Made by a program: the position numbers and the translations under genes. The notes beneath the pieces were generated by a model. It saw nothing but the letters and a program-made list of their open reading frames with translations, searched no databases and had not been told where the DNA came from. DNA of 11,479 nucleotides from Opitutales bacterium (GTDB lineage: Bacteria; Verrucomicrobiota; Verrucomicrobiia; Opitutales; Opitutaceae), in NCBI GenBank assembly GCA_021772595.1, contig JAJFLS010000367.1:1-11479 (forward strand). The letters run 5' to 3'. Below are positions 1 through 7,795 of the stretch, in pieces; position 1 is the first letter of the stretch; every line of letters begins with the position of its first letter.

Positions 1-116
1 TTTAGCCAAAGATAAACAAAGGAGCATATTGCCAGAGAAAAAGCGACCGGCAAGCCAAGAAGGATAAAGAGAAGGCTCGCTATGATGAGCCAAAGTAATC
101 CTATGTCAAAAGCCAC
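1..116 (-). CDS. dctM: TRAP transporter large permease DctM, N-terminal fragment
   Basis: Only the first 38 codons are in the window; the gene runs off the left edge. The translation begins VAFDIGLLWLIIASLL and continues with FILLGLPVAFSLAICS, a hydrophobic first helix containing the G-L-P-V-A-F motif typical of the first segment of DctM. The GTG start (116-114) lies directly after the dctQ stop codon with no gap. A GGAGG ribosome-binding sequence sits seven bases upstream, inside the end of dctQ, so the two genes are very probably translationally coupled. In the family, DctM is the inner-membrane subunit of about 12 helices that carries solute using a sodium or proton gradient. The assignment rests on a short stretch but is well supported by the adjoining dctQ. 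Confidence 0.8.
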   Translation of the reverse strand, partial: MAFDIGLLWLIIASLLFILLGLPVAFSLAICSFVYLWL

Positions 117-596
117 TCAGCGTCCTCCGGCTAAGTTGAAAAGGGTACGATAAATGCGAATCATAATCGTAATCAGCATCAAAATAGCCGCGATAGGTAT
201 GATGCACAGTACGACTGCGTACGAAACGCCAAGAGCGGGAGTTTTATCGTAAACAACCAGATCCATTAGTCGGATACCGGCGTAGGCGAGAACAATCAGA
301 AAAACCCCGATTACAAAGTCCCAAAGTGTATGCACCCAACGGGCAATGCGTTCCCCTAAAAACTCATCCACGACCTCCACGCGCGCATGGGAATCGCGAT
401 ACAGCAAAGAATAGGTTCCAACATAGGTCATCCAGATCAAAAACCAGGTGGAAACCTCCTCAGTCCAAGATAAAGGAGCATTCAGGATATATCGAGTAAA
501 GACTTGTAAGACTGAAAGGACGATAAAAGAAATCACAGAAAATTGGAGAAATAATATGTCGTATTTTATACGTTTCAGTCGCATTGGGATATTCAT
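117..596 (-). CDS. dctQ: TRAP transporter small permease DctQ
   Basis: This 159-residue protein is the small membrane subunit of a tripartite ATP-independent periplasmic (TRAP) transporter; it pairs with DctM in the inner membrane. Four hydrophobic segments are visible at about residues 13-32, 48-66, 91-112 and 122-147. The family signature lies around residues 31-76: F-T-R-Y, then W-T-E-E, then a helix ending in a charged stretch with R-D-S-H-A. Length and topology are normal for DctQ. The stop codon abuts the GTG of dctM, so the two form an operon. The ATG at 596 is taken as the start although no Shine-Dalgarno is seen; an internal ATG four codons later is an alternative. It diverges from dctP with 66 bp between the starts. 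The transported substrate cannot be told from this subunit. Confidence 0.9.
   Translation of the reverse strand: MNIPMRLKRIKYDILFLQFSVISFIVLSVLQVFTRYILNAPLSWTEEVSTWFLIWMTYVGTYSLLYRDSHARVEVVDEFLGERIARWVHTLWDFVIGVFLIVLAYAGIRLMDLVVYDKTPALGVSYAVVLCIIPIAAILMLITIMIRIYRTLFNLAGGR
124..128 (-). promoter_or_regulatory. Ribosome-binding site for dctM
   Basis: On the minus strand this reads GGAGG, seven bases before the GTG start of dctM and within the last codons of dctQ. It decides the GTG start. It stands out because most other genes in the window have no recognisable Shine-Dalgarno sequence. Confidence 0.7.
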
Positions 597-662
597 AGAT
601 AAGAGGTCTTTAATTGATTGAATGTAATAAGAATCCTGCTACTTATTTACCAGTTTAATTGA
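597..662. promoter_or_regulatory. Divergent dctQM/dctP intergenic region
   Basis: This A+T-rich 66 bp gap separates the start codons of dctQ (minus) and dctP (plus), so it or the adjoining coding DNA must hold both promoters. I do not see a convincing -35/-10 pair on either strand, nor a clear palindromic operator. The assignment is from position only. Confidence 0.4.
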
Positions 663-1697
663 ATGCGTTATTATAATTTTTATGGTCAAATTATCAAATA
701 CTTGAAGCGAGGAGCCTTGGCTTTGTGTGTGGCCGCCTTAGCTTTTTCGGTGGTCTTAGCAGACGAACCTAGAATCATGCGTTTGGCTCATATTTATCAG
801 CCTGATTCTCCCAGCGGAATCGGGCTCCAAATGTTCGCTGATAGAGTACACGAATATAGCGAAGGCCGCATAGACGTGCGGGTATTTCCTGCCGGTCAGC
901 TGGGCTCTGCTCGAAATATTTACATTAGCTCGAAATCGGGAGCGATCGATTTCTGCGTACCCTCGTTCCCCATCCTGGCCGATACCGTTCCAGAGATTGC
1001 GATAATGACTTCCGGCTATCTATTTAAGGACTTCGAGCATATCGAGAAGGTTCTGGACAATCCTCAATTGGGACAAAAATGGAATAGGGAAATTGTCGAG
1101 AAAAGCCGTTTGAGAATCATTGGAACCTACTATTATGGGAAACGGGTTGTCACTACGCGGGACAAGGCGTTCCGTAACCCGTTGCAAGCCAAGGGACAGA
1201 AGATTCGGGCAGTGCCCAACCCCATGTCATTGGCTGTGATCAAGGGCCTCGGGGCGAATCCCACTCCGATGGCAATCAAGGAGATTTTTATCGGACTTAG
1301 CCAAGGAGTTATAGATGGGCAGGAAAATCCATACCCCACTATTTGGAGCAACAAGTTTTACGAGGTTCAGAAATACTTGATAGAAACCTTTCACCAAATC
1401 AACGCAGTTCCCTTCGCAATCTCCGAGATTTCGTGGAAGAGATTGAGCTCGGAAGATCAAGCGATTGTCAACCGGGCTACTTCCGAGGCGATGAAGCTAA
1501 TCACTGCAAATACGCATCAGTTTGAAGCAGAGATTGTAGATCGTCTCAAAGCTAAGGGAATGATCATCGTTCCCAATCGAGAACTGGCGACTCATGAATT
1601 TGAAGAATCCGTTCGGCTTTCGATTCGAAATAGATTTGACGGAAGAGTCTGGCGGGCAGGACTAATGGAGGAAGTTTTGGCTGCAGGTAGTCAATGA
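663..1697 (+). CDS. dctP: TRAP transporter solute-binding protein DctP
   Basis: This 344-residue periplasmic protein captures the solute and delivers it to the DctQM membrane complex. A signal peptide is visible: basic residues up to about 16, a hydrophobic core at 17-31, and a likely cleavage after V-L-A at residue 33. The mature part has the DctP/SBP_bac_7 pattern: 'MRLAHIYQPDSPSGIGLQMF' at residues 39-58, 'GRIDVRVFPAGQLG' at 68-81, the conserved arginine of 'KIRAVPNP' (R182), which in the family grips the ligand carboxylate, and the signature from G197 to P223 containing Q-G-V-I-D-G-Q-E-N-P. Length is usual for the family. The presence of the ligand-binding arginine suggests a carboxylate substrate, but the exact one is not known. 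No strong ribosome-binding site precedes the ATG. It is transcribed away from dctQM rather than lying in the usual PQM order. Confidence 0.93.
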   Translation: MRYYNFYGQIIKYLKRGALALCVAALAFSVVLADEPRIMRLAHIYQPDSPSGIGLQMFADRVHEYSEGRIDVRVFPAGQLGSARNIYISSKSGAIDFCVPSFPILADTVPEIAIMTSGYLFKDFEHIEKVLDNPQLGQKWNREIVEKSRLRIIGTYYYGKRVVTTRDKAFRNPLQAKGQKIRAVPNPMSLAVIKGLGANPTPMAIKEIFIGLSQGVIDGQENPYPTIWSNKFYEVQKYLIETFHQINAVPFAISEISWKRLSSEDQAIVNRATSEAMKLITANTHQFEAEIVDRLKAKGMIIVPNRELATHEFEESVRLSIRNRFDGRVWRAGLMEEVLAAGSQ

Positions 1698-1758
1698 GCG
1701 AATGAAGATGGAGAGAACCTGATTGATACGAATTATTATTATCTTAACAACGTATGGG

Positions 1759-1772
1759 CTTCGCTTGCGAAG
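1759..1772. repeat. Short palindrome (CTTCGC-TT-GCGAAG)
   Basis: A perfect 6 bp stem with a two-base loop lies 62 bases after the dctP stop codon. It has no T tract, so it is more likely a compact intergenic hairpin than an intrinsic terminator. Confidence 0.5.
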
Positions 1773-1878
1773 ACTCTACAGGTTCTGCATTTGGGACACG
1801 ATCTGGAGAAGATCAATTGTTCTGTTAACCTCGTAGTCTCATAAAACTTGTCACGATAATCTCTCAACCTGTTTATGA

Positions 1879-1918
1879 TGATGTTATTGGAGGATAATTG
1901 AACCCATTTATAACATCA
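1879..1918. repeat. 9 bp inverted repeat, 22-base spacing
   Basis: TGATGTTAT at 1879-1887 is the exact reverse complement of ATAACATCA at 1910-1918. It could form a hairpin or serve as a protein-binding site. With no T tract and no nearby start codon, its role is not clear. Confidence 0.35.
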
Positions 1919-1985
1919 CCTAAAGTGGGCCTACGATAGTCTTGAGAAAGCTTGCCAGCAGACGGAATGGTCAGGGTTGCCAAAG

Positions 1986-2011
1986 GCGACATAGGTGTCG
2001 CTTCAGCGACA
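1986..2011. repeat. Compound REP-like palindrome
   Basis: Two overlapping hairpins can form. GCGACA/TGTCGC (1986-2001) has a four-base loop. TGTCGCT/AGCGACA (1996-2011) has a perfect 7 bp stem with a TC loop. The two share the TGTCGC arm, so they are mutually exclusive. The core 'GGTGTCGCTTCAGCGACAG' resembles the palindrome at 9184-9200, which suggests a small dispersed REP-like family in this genome. The family assignment is inference from two loosely similar copies. Confidence 0.5.
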
Positions 2012-2076
2012 GCAGATTTCGCTATTTTCGGGCCAGTTCGACTCTCTTAAAACCTTTTCGGCATCAGTCGACCTAT

Positions 2077-2091
2077 ATCCGCGAAGCGGAT
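2077..2091. repeat. Short palindrome (ATCCGC-GAA-GCGGAT)
   Basis: A perfect 6 bp stem with a GAA loop, 159 bases before the start of the solute-binding lipoprotein gene. It looks like the other small GC-rich palindromes in this spacer. Confidence 0.45.
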
Positions 2092-2249
2092 CCTGACAAT
2101 CAGAAATTTAGTCGATTTATGAAACGTTTAGGTTAATATTTATGCATTGCTAGAAATGTGCATATTCAATAAGAGGTTGCGGGAAGATTATCATTGTTTA
2201 GAAAAGTAGTAGAGGAAACAGTCCATAAGAAGGAAATTAGAAAGATGAA

Positions 2250-2990
2250 ATGAAATCGCCGTTCACAAAATGGTTATTCGCTCTGGTCCCGCTATTAATG
2301 CTTCTAGTGAGCTGTTCTTCGCCAAGTACCTCGGATAAGCTCATTCTTGTGTTAGGTGTGGATCCGCAACATCCCTACTTGCGGAAACAGATACGATTCT
2401 TGAAGGAGGTGCTCGGAACCTTGGACTACGATTTAGAAGTACAGCAGCATCAATCCGCATTCTGCTTCGAGCTGTCGAACTCGGGTCAAGTGGATGGCGA
2501 GATTTGGCGTATTCGAGGAGTGGATGCGGAATACCGAAACCTTATTCGTGTTCCAATCGCTCTCTGGTCGCATCCGGAGCTGGCTTTTATCAATAGAGAT
2601 ATAGAGTTGGATGGATGGAAATCGCTCGCTCCGTACCGAGTTGCGTTTCGCTCAGGAACCAAAGTTGTTGAGAACAACATAGAGGGCATCGTGGAAGATC
2701 AGGTGCCTTTGGATACGATCGATGAAGCGTTCGGGATGCTAGCCAAAGGAGAGGTAGATGTAGTAATTTCCGATAATATTGTCGGAACCTTGCTGCTTGA
2801 AAGCCTTAAGTATCAGGACAGCGGTATCAAGTTTGTAACTAAACCGTTGGATAGCGCTTTGCTATTTACCTATCTTCACAAGAGTCATTCTGAGCTCGTT
2901 CCTCGCTTGGCAAAGGCGATTGTCCTTGCGAAGGACAATGGAACCTACGAGCGGATCGTGGGAGAACTACCGGTTGATGGCGTGCCTTAA
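2250..2990 (+). CDS. Solute-binding lipoprotein, family-3-like
   Basis: This 246-residue protein has a lipoprotein signal peptide: a basic start, a hydrophobic run at residues 8-20 and a lipobox L-V-S-C with the acylated cysteine at C22. Serines at positions 23-24 suggest outer-membrane rather than inner-membrane retention, by the E. coli rule. The rest resembles the extracellular solute-binding family 3 (SBP_bac_3) fold: a first strand 'KLILVLGV' at 30-37, then 'VDGEIWRI' and 'NLIRVPIALW', a middle strand 'YRVAFRSGT', and near the end 'LAKGEVDVVISDNIVG', the usual 'G..D...'-type element. It is close to the normal 220-260 residue length. Such proteins bind amino acids or similar solutes for ABC transporters, or act as sensor domains. 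No ABC permease or ATPase is nearby, so it is an orphan here. The ATG at 2250 has only a weak purine-rich stretch upstream. Confidence 0.75.
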   Translation: MKSPFTKWLFALVPLLMLLVSCSSPSTSDKLILVLGVDPQHPYLRKQIRFLKEVLGTLDYDLEVQQHQSAFCFELSNSGQVDGEIWRIRGVDAEYRNLIRVPIALWSHPELAFINRDIELDGWKSLAPYRVAFRSGTKVVENNIEGIVEDQVPLDTIDEAFGMLAKGEVDVVISDNIVGTLLLESLKYQDSGIKFVTKPLDSALLFTYLHKSHSELVPRLAKAIVLAKDNGTYERIVGELPVDGVP

Positions 2991-3189
2991 AACGTCACCT
3001 TTAGCGGCGGAGGAATCAATCCATCTATTATACAGGCTTTATTGAAAGACTGTTTCCTTTTCTTGACACGTGGATTTTAAATAAGGGATTGTGTGAAGAA
3101 ATTCATTGTTTGGAAATACGATAGAGAAAGGATGCACTGCGAGTATCGAAACCGTCTCTGAACTCACGAATGGCAAAGCCGCCGAGAGG
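2991..3189. other. Convergent intergenic region
   Basis: These 199 bases separate two genes that face each other. I see no strong terminator hairpin. A perfect TTGACA hexamer occurs at 3063-3068 on the plus strand but has no good -10 partner at normal spacing and no gene in front of it. Confidence 0.4.
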
Positions 3190-4722
3190 TTAGGTCGGGT
3201 TCGAATTGAGAACGGCACGGAATCCGTAGTTGTCGGTCGCAGGAGCAGGGCTGAATCCGTCGCGATTTGCCGAGCGGCAATCCCCCGCGCTGCCGCCCCA
3301 ACTACCACCACGAAAAACGCGGGCCGCGCCCGAGCTTTCACCCTTCGGATCGGTAGCATCCCCGCCGTAGGCTCCATACCAATCCCAGCACCATTCCCGC
3401 ACGTTGCCGTGCATATCGCGCAAGCCCCACGCATTCGCCTGCTTGCCTCCCACTGCATGCGTTTTGCTCTCGCTATTGCCCCCATACCAACCTGCCGCAT
3501 TGAGGTTCGGGTCAAGCGGTAACAATTCCGTATTCGTGATGACGCCTGTATAGAACGCCGTCGAAGATTCCGCGCGGCACGCGAACTCCCACTCCGCCTC
3601 GGTCGGCAAACGATAGCCATTCGCGCTCCAATCCGCAAACGGCGTAGACGTACCCACGCGCAATAGGTTTTCGCTCCCGAAATTCGCGGACGTGTAGTAC
3701 ACTGGGGTTCTGCCCTCCATCTCGCTGCGCGCGTTGCACCACTTGATCGCGTTCCACCAGGAGACTTCCGTCACCGGATGCGTCCCGCTCTCATCTCCAT
3801 TGCGACCATTTCTTCCGCTCGACAGATCGTCGTACCCATGGGTCACGGCCCAGTCGCGTACATCCATCCACTCTGCCCAAGTCACCTCGCTCTCGGACAT
3901 GTGAAACCCATTCGTCAGCGTTACTTCATGCAGCGTCTCGTCGCTATCGCGCCCCGGCTCCCCTAATGGCGAACCCATGTTAAACGCTCCCGCAGGAATC
4001 GAGACGAAGCCAGACGGTATCGGCAGCGGTGGAACTACGTATCGTACCGAGTTCTCGGATACCGTCTCAGCGTCGCCGTTCTTGCTGCCAATCCAGTAGA
4101 AATAGGTGGCCCCTCGTTCCACGGACGCGTCTTCGTAACTATTGCCGGCAGAGGTTCCAATTAACGACGACGTCGAAAAAGCGTCCGATTCGCTCTGGTA
4201 AATAGTATAGCCATCAGGCGGCGAGCTATCGTCCCAAGCGATAATAACTCGATCTTCGGACACTCCCTCGCTAGCGGAAATGCCCGTTGGAACCGCTGGC
4301 CTTTCCGTCAGCCTCAAACGGACGAATCCCGCTTCGAATGACTCGAGCAGCCGCTCCACGAGCAGTTCACCGGGCTCGCCGTAGAAGCGATCCAGTTCCG
4401 ACCAGTTTTTCAGATCGCTGCTCCCCTCTACGACATACAGATACTCTTCGCGAATGCCCTCCAGCGAAAGCGTGACAAGCAATTGTTCAACGCTGATTTC
4501 TTCGCCAGTTCCCGGATCGATTTCAGTCACAAAGTTTCTATCGAACTCCAGCTCAACCTTAAGCCGCTCCTCCACTCCCATTCCGTTGGCCGCTGCAGCA
4601 AACAGCCAGCCGGCAATCGCGTACACGATAGCCACGCGCGCGGCATAGCGCCGCTTCAGCTCGGGCGAAAATCGCTGGAAGCCGGTTTCTTCGAAAGAAG
4701 TATACTTTGGGGCAGCCTCCAT
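3190..4722 (-). CDS. Anchored SUMF1/FGE-like protein with fibronectin-like domain
   Basis: This 510-residue protein begins with a cytoplasmic stretch and a basic motif 'SPELKRRYAARVA' followed by a helix 'IVYAIAGWLFAAAANG' (about 30-47), which could be an uncleaved anchor or a signal peptide ending in A-A-A. Next come a beta-rich segment with 'SSDLKNW' (about 55-140), a fibronectin-III-like domain (about 143-230, 'DGYTIYQSES' to 'GATYFYWIGSKN') and a SUMF1/FGE-sulfatase domain (about 236-508). SUMF1 landmarks are 'VSIPAGAFNMGS', 'HPVTEVSWWNAIKWCN', 'GYRLPTEAEWEFACRA', 'GLRDMHGNVREWCWDWYG', 'RVFRGGSWGG' and 'NYGFRAV'. True formylglycine-generating enzymes have two catalytic cysteines in the region after RGGS. 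Here only C482 is present and the other position is glycine, so sulfatase activation is unlikely; a binding or structural role is more plausible. No sulfatase gene is nearby. The first 41 codons and about 70 upstream bases match those at 5479-5674. Confidence 0.85.
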   Translation of the reverse strand: MEAAPKYTSFEETGFQRFSPELKRRYAARVAIVYAIAGWLFAAAANGMGVEERLKVELEFDRNFVTEIDPGTGEEISVEQLLVTLSLEGIREEYLYVVEGSSDLKNWSELDRFYGEPGELLVERLLESFEAGFVRLRLTERPAVPTGISASEGVSEDRVIIAWDDSSPPDGYTIYQSESDAFSTSSLIGTSAGNSYEDASVERGATYFYWIGSKNGDAETVSENSVRYVVPPLPIPSGFVSIPAGAFNMGSPLGEPGRDSDETLHEVTLTNGFHMSESEVTWAEWMDVRDWAVTHGYDDLSSGRNGRNGDESGTHPVTEVSWWNAIKWCNARSEMEGRTPVYYTSANFGSENLLRVGTSTPFADWSANGYRLPTEAEWEFACRAESSTAFYTGVITNTELLPLDPNLNAAGWYGGNSESKTHAVGGKQANAWGLRDMHGNVREWCWDWYGAYGGDATDPKGESSGAARVFRGGSWGGSAGDCRSANRDGFSPAPATDNYGFRAVLNSNPT

Positions 4723-4794
4723 AGGAGAATGGAGTTATAGAAACACGAAAGGGAACTAGAATTACTAAGAGTTTCCCCAACAATATTCAAGCCT
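4600..4794 (-). repeat. Duplicated promoter-anchor cassette, copy 1
   Basis: The first 41 codons of the SUMF1-like gene plus about 70 bases upstream align with 5479-5674. The non-coding part shares, on the minus strand, 'GAGGCTTGAA' or 'CAGGCTTGAA', a 'GGGGAAA..TCT..AGTAA' block, 'TTTCGTG' or 'CTTCGTG', and 'TCTCCTATGGAGG' across the start codon. The similarity reaches into the last codons of the upstream gene (stop at 4787), so the copied unit probably brought its own upstream DNA. Confidence 0.75.
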
Positions 4795-5248
4795 CGTCAA
4801 TCAGGCGATTGTATTTCTTGAACTGCTTTCTCTCTAGGACCTTACGAACATTTTTCTTCACGCAAGAGTAAAGAGCGGCGAGCTTGTCGTTAACATCGTC
4901 TATCGCCTTCCTCCGCTTTGTAACGTTTTCGTCCGCTTTGCGGACTTCGATTCTCCTTATATTCAGCAGCATGACCCGCCCGACGAAAAGCGTCCGAATT
5001 TCCTGCTCCATCGGTTCGATCTGATGGTCGCGCAGTTCGAGCTCGAATAGCATTTCAGAAACCATCGGATCGACAATATTTCCGAGTTTGGCGTAAAACT
5101 GGTTTCTTTCATCCTCGGATAGAAACTCGGTTGCCGGGTCCGATTCCAGCAACGAGTAATCCAAATTTTCCGGGAATCCGGGACTGGATTCGGCTACCTC
5201 TCCTGAATCCGGAGAATCAGGCGGCTCGGGATCGCCCCAAAGGCGCAT
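4787..5248 (-). CDS. Acidic coiled-coil protein, possible C-terminal half of a split gene
   Basis: I do not recognise a family with confidence. The 153-residue product has a proline- and acid-rich start (residues 6-28), then a highly charged, mostly helical region (about 43-150) likely to form a coiled coil or helical hairpin. Its pattern, 'LSEDERNQFYAKL' early and 'VRKVLERKQFKKYNRL' at the end, loosely recalls the Spy/CpxP-like periplasmic helical proteins, but that is weak. It has no signal peptide of its own. Its ATG lies inside the upstream anchor ORF, overlapping it by 55 bases in the -1 frame. An extra base near the GGGG run at about 5235 would fuse the two into a membrane-anchored protein with this as the outer domain. 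It ends 64 bases before the SUMF1-like gene, and its last codons belong to the duplicated upstream block. Confidence 0.55.
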   Translation of the reverse strand: MRLWGDPEPPDSPDSGEVAESSPGFPENLDYSLLESDPATEFLSEDERNQFYAKLGNIVDPMVSEMLFELELRDHQIEPMEQEIRTLFVGRVMLLNIRRIEVRKADENVTKRRKAIDDVNDKLAALYSCVKKNVRKVLERKQFKKYNRLIDEA

Positions 5249-5601
5249 CCTAATCCCAAAGAGAGCCAGTGGCGCTTCTTCGCATGGGATACGTCCTTGT
5301 GCGATTCAGGATGCTCCTCCCTCGCGGTCTTGCTGGTTTTGATTCCTTCAGGGGTTAGTTCGAATGCCCAGGCGACGATGAGCGATATGGGGAATCCCAG
5401 AATCACTGCCATAATAACGAGGCTTTCCGCCCAGCTTGGAATCAACAGTCTAGGAAATGTAGATACGGCCACTTGGATCACGAGCCAACCGACGACCGCG
5501 TACACCGCAGCCACGCGCACGACGTGACGGCGCTTCAGCTCGGACCAGAGCCGCCGGAAACTGGATTCTTCGGGGGAAGTATGCTTGGGGTCGTCCTCCA
5601 T
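5194..5601 (-). CDS. Membrane-anchor ORF of the 'ELKRR...GWL' type
   Basis: The 135-residue product carries a known-looking N-terminal membrane module: 'SELKRRHVVRVAAVYAVVGW' (20-39), first helix about 28-47, a linker 'FPRLLIPSW', second helix about 60-80 ('LGFPISLIVAWAF'), then 'ELTPEGIK' and a charged stretch. In Verrucomicrobiota and some Gammaproteobacteria this module sits in front of TPR, TolB-like or other domains. Here a third hydrophobic stretch ('HWLSLGLGCAFGAI', 111-124) is cut short and the frame closes after 'RLILRIQER'. The protein looks truncated, and its natural partner is probably the overlapping ORF ending at 4787. I chose the ATG at 5601, not the one at 5634, because the paralogue at 4722 starts at the equivalent codon and lacks the upstream ATG. 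No Shine-Dalgarno is visible. Confidence 0.6.
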   Translation of the reverse strand: MEDDPKHTSPEESSFRRLWSELKRRHVVRVAAVYAVVGWLVIQVAVSTFPRLLIPSWAESLVIMAVILGFPISLIVAWAFELTPEGIKTSKTAREEHPESHKDVSHAKKRHWLSLGLGCAFGAIPSRLILRIQER

Positions 5602-5674
5602 AGGAGATGGGGTAAGAAGAGCACGAAGTGACATCGATTTTACTAGAGATTTTCCCCTGAGGTTTCAAGCCTGG
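5479..5674 (-). repeat. Duplicated promoter-anchor cassette, copy 2
   Basis: This is the second copy of the block described at 4600-4794. It covers the upstream region and the first 41 codons of the anchor ORF. The encoded N-termini match closely, for example MEDDPKHTSPEESSFRRLWS here against MEAAPKYTSFEETGFQRFSP in copy 1. Conservation of the non-coding part suggests a promoter or 5' leader function; no clear -35/-10 pair stands out. Confidence 0.75.
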
Positions 5675-5918
5675 ATGCAGAGCCCCTCCTAGAACCGCTT
5701 TTTCGCCTCGAAAACGCACCGTTAAGGCCCCGTTCATGGATTAACAACCCCCGCCCCTATACTCACCCTCCGTTTGAGCATTAACCTTCTCATCCTAACC
5801 CGCGAATCGAATCGGAATACTTGAATGGCCTATCAACTTCCAACGAAACATTCGAATTGAGAGAAGTTATGTCGCACCGACTCGTTCAGTCTCCGATTAG
5901 GCAGGATACGATCATTAG
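5602..5918. other. Intergenic region between minus-strand genes
   Basis: The part next to the anchor ORF (5602-5674) is the duplicated upstream block. From about 5675 to 5918 I see no gene, no RNA gene and no clear terminator for the gene ending at 5919. Confidence 0.5.
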
Positions 5919-7463
<1,545 letters not shown>

Positions 7464-7543
7464 GCGGAACTACATCGTTCGCAACCCAAAAAAATGTAGA
7501 AATATTGTGATTTTCATCATTGAGCACGCTTGATTTGATCCCA

Positions 7544-7555
7544 TTGACGCGTCAA
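7544..7555. promoter_or_regulatory. Perfect 12 bp palindrome in divergent promoter region
   Basis: TTGACGCGTCAA is a perfect palindrome lying between the minus gene starting at 7463 and the plus genes starting at 7638 and 7796. Its position fits an operator for a dimeric regulator. TTGACG also resembles a -35 on both strands, but no good -10 lies at the right distance. The role is inferred. Confidence 0.35.
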
Positions 7556-7603
7556 CCGAATTAATGGAAATGCGATCAAGTCGAAACAAATAGAACCACT
7601 TAC

Positions 7604-7632
7604 TTGCTACCGAATACTGTCAGCCCTACAAT
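7604..7632 (+). promoter_or_regulatory. Candidate sigma-70 promoter
   Basis: TTGCTA (7604-7609) and TACAAT (7627-7632) are separated by exactly 17 bases and match the -35 at four of six and the -10 at five of six positions. Transcription would start at about 7639, next to the ATG of the 33-codon ORF and about 155 bases before the hydrolase gene. It is the best promoter-like pair I see in front of these genes. Confidence 0.4.
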
Positions 7633-7637
7633 ACACT

Positions 7638-7739
7638 ATGAGGGAATTATTACGGCCTTTTGTATTCGCCACCTGCTTCGCTTCTGGATCGTTCGCCAAT
7701 CCCGACTTCCTTAAAGGCGCCCGACCCGTCCACATCTAG
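7638..7739 (+). pseudogene. Orphan signal-peptide ORF, likely remnant of an exported protein
   Basis: The 33-codon frame reads MRELLRPFVFATCFASGSFA then NPDFLKGARPVHI and stops at TAG. The first 20 residues form a convincing Sec signal peptide with cleavage after S-F-A, but only 13 residues follow. It is most simply the surviving 5' end of a lost exported gene. It lies directly upstream of another signal-peptide-bearing gene (7796), so a deletion could have joined the two. A genuine tiny exported peptide or leader ORF is an alternative; with the candidate promoter just upstream it could be transcribed. Confidence 0.4.
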
Positions 7740-7795
7740 CCGATCGTTCGAAATTGATCGTTGGCATTCGAGTTTGAATTCAGCAGATTTCGCCT

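Larger units (their letters stand above)
1698..2249. other. Gene-free spacer with several short palindromes
   Basis: No credible gene is seen in these 552 bases. A 64-codon open frame at 1942-2136 has no family resemblance, runs through the palindromes and is probably chance. The spacer holds four short perfect inverted repeats: 1759-1772, the pair 1879-1887/1910-1918, the compound hairpin 1986-2011, and 2077-2091. None is followed by a clear run of T, so none is a classical rho-independent terminator. Confidence 0.6.

Noticed and set aside
1879..1918. Rho-independent terminator for dctP
   Set aside because: The stem is A+T-rich with a 22-base loop and no T tract follows it.
1942..2136. 64-codon plus-strand ORF in the spacer
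   Set aside because: It runs through two palindromes, is rich in Arg and Ser, and has no ribosome-binding site or family resemblance.
3063..3068. Perfect TTGACA hexamer as a -35 promoter element
   Set aside because: No -10 hexamer lies at normal spacing and no plus-strand gene follows before the convergent gene.
2181..3129. Similar stretches 'TCATTGTTT.GAAA' near 2192 and 3101 as a direct repeat
   Set aside because: The match is short, gapped and A+T-rich, so it is readily explained by chance.
3039..3638. Arg/Ala-rich minus-strand ORF
   Set aside because: It overlaps the SUMF1-like gene in another frame and has the composition expected of a shadow frame in GC-rich coding DNA.
5225..5245. 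Programmed -1 ribosomal frameshift between the two overlapping ORFs
   Set aside because: The in-frame bases around CTTTGGGGCG do not form an X-XXY-YYZ slippery heptamer; mutation or sequencing error is simpler.
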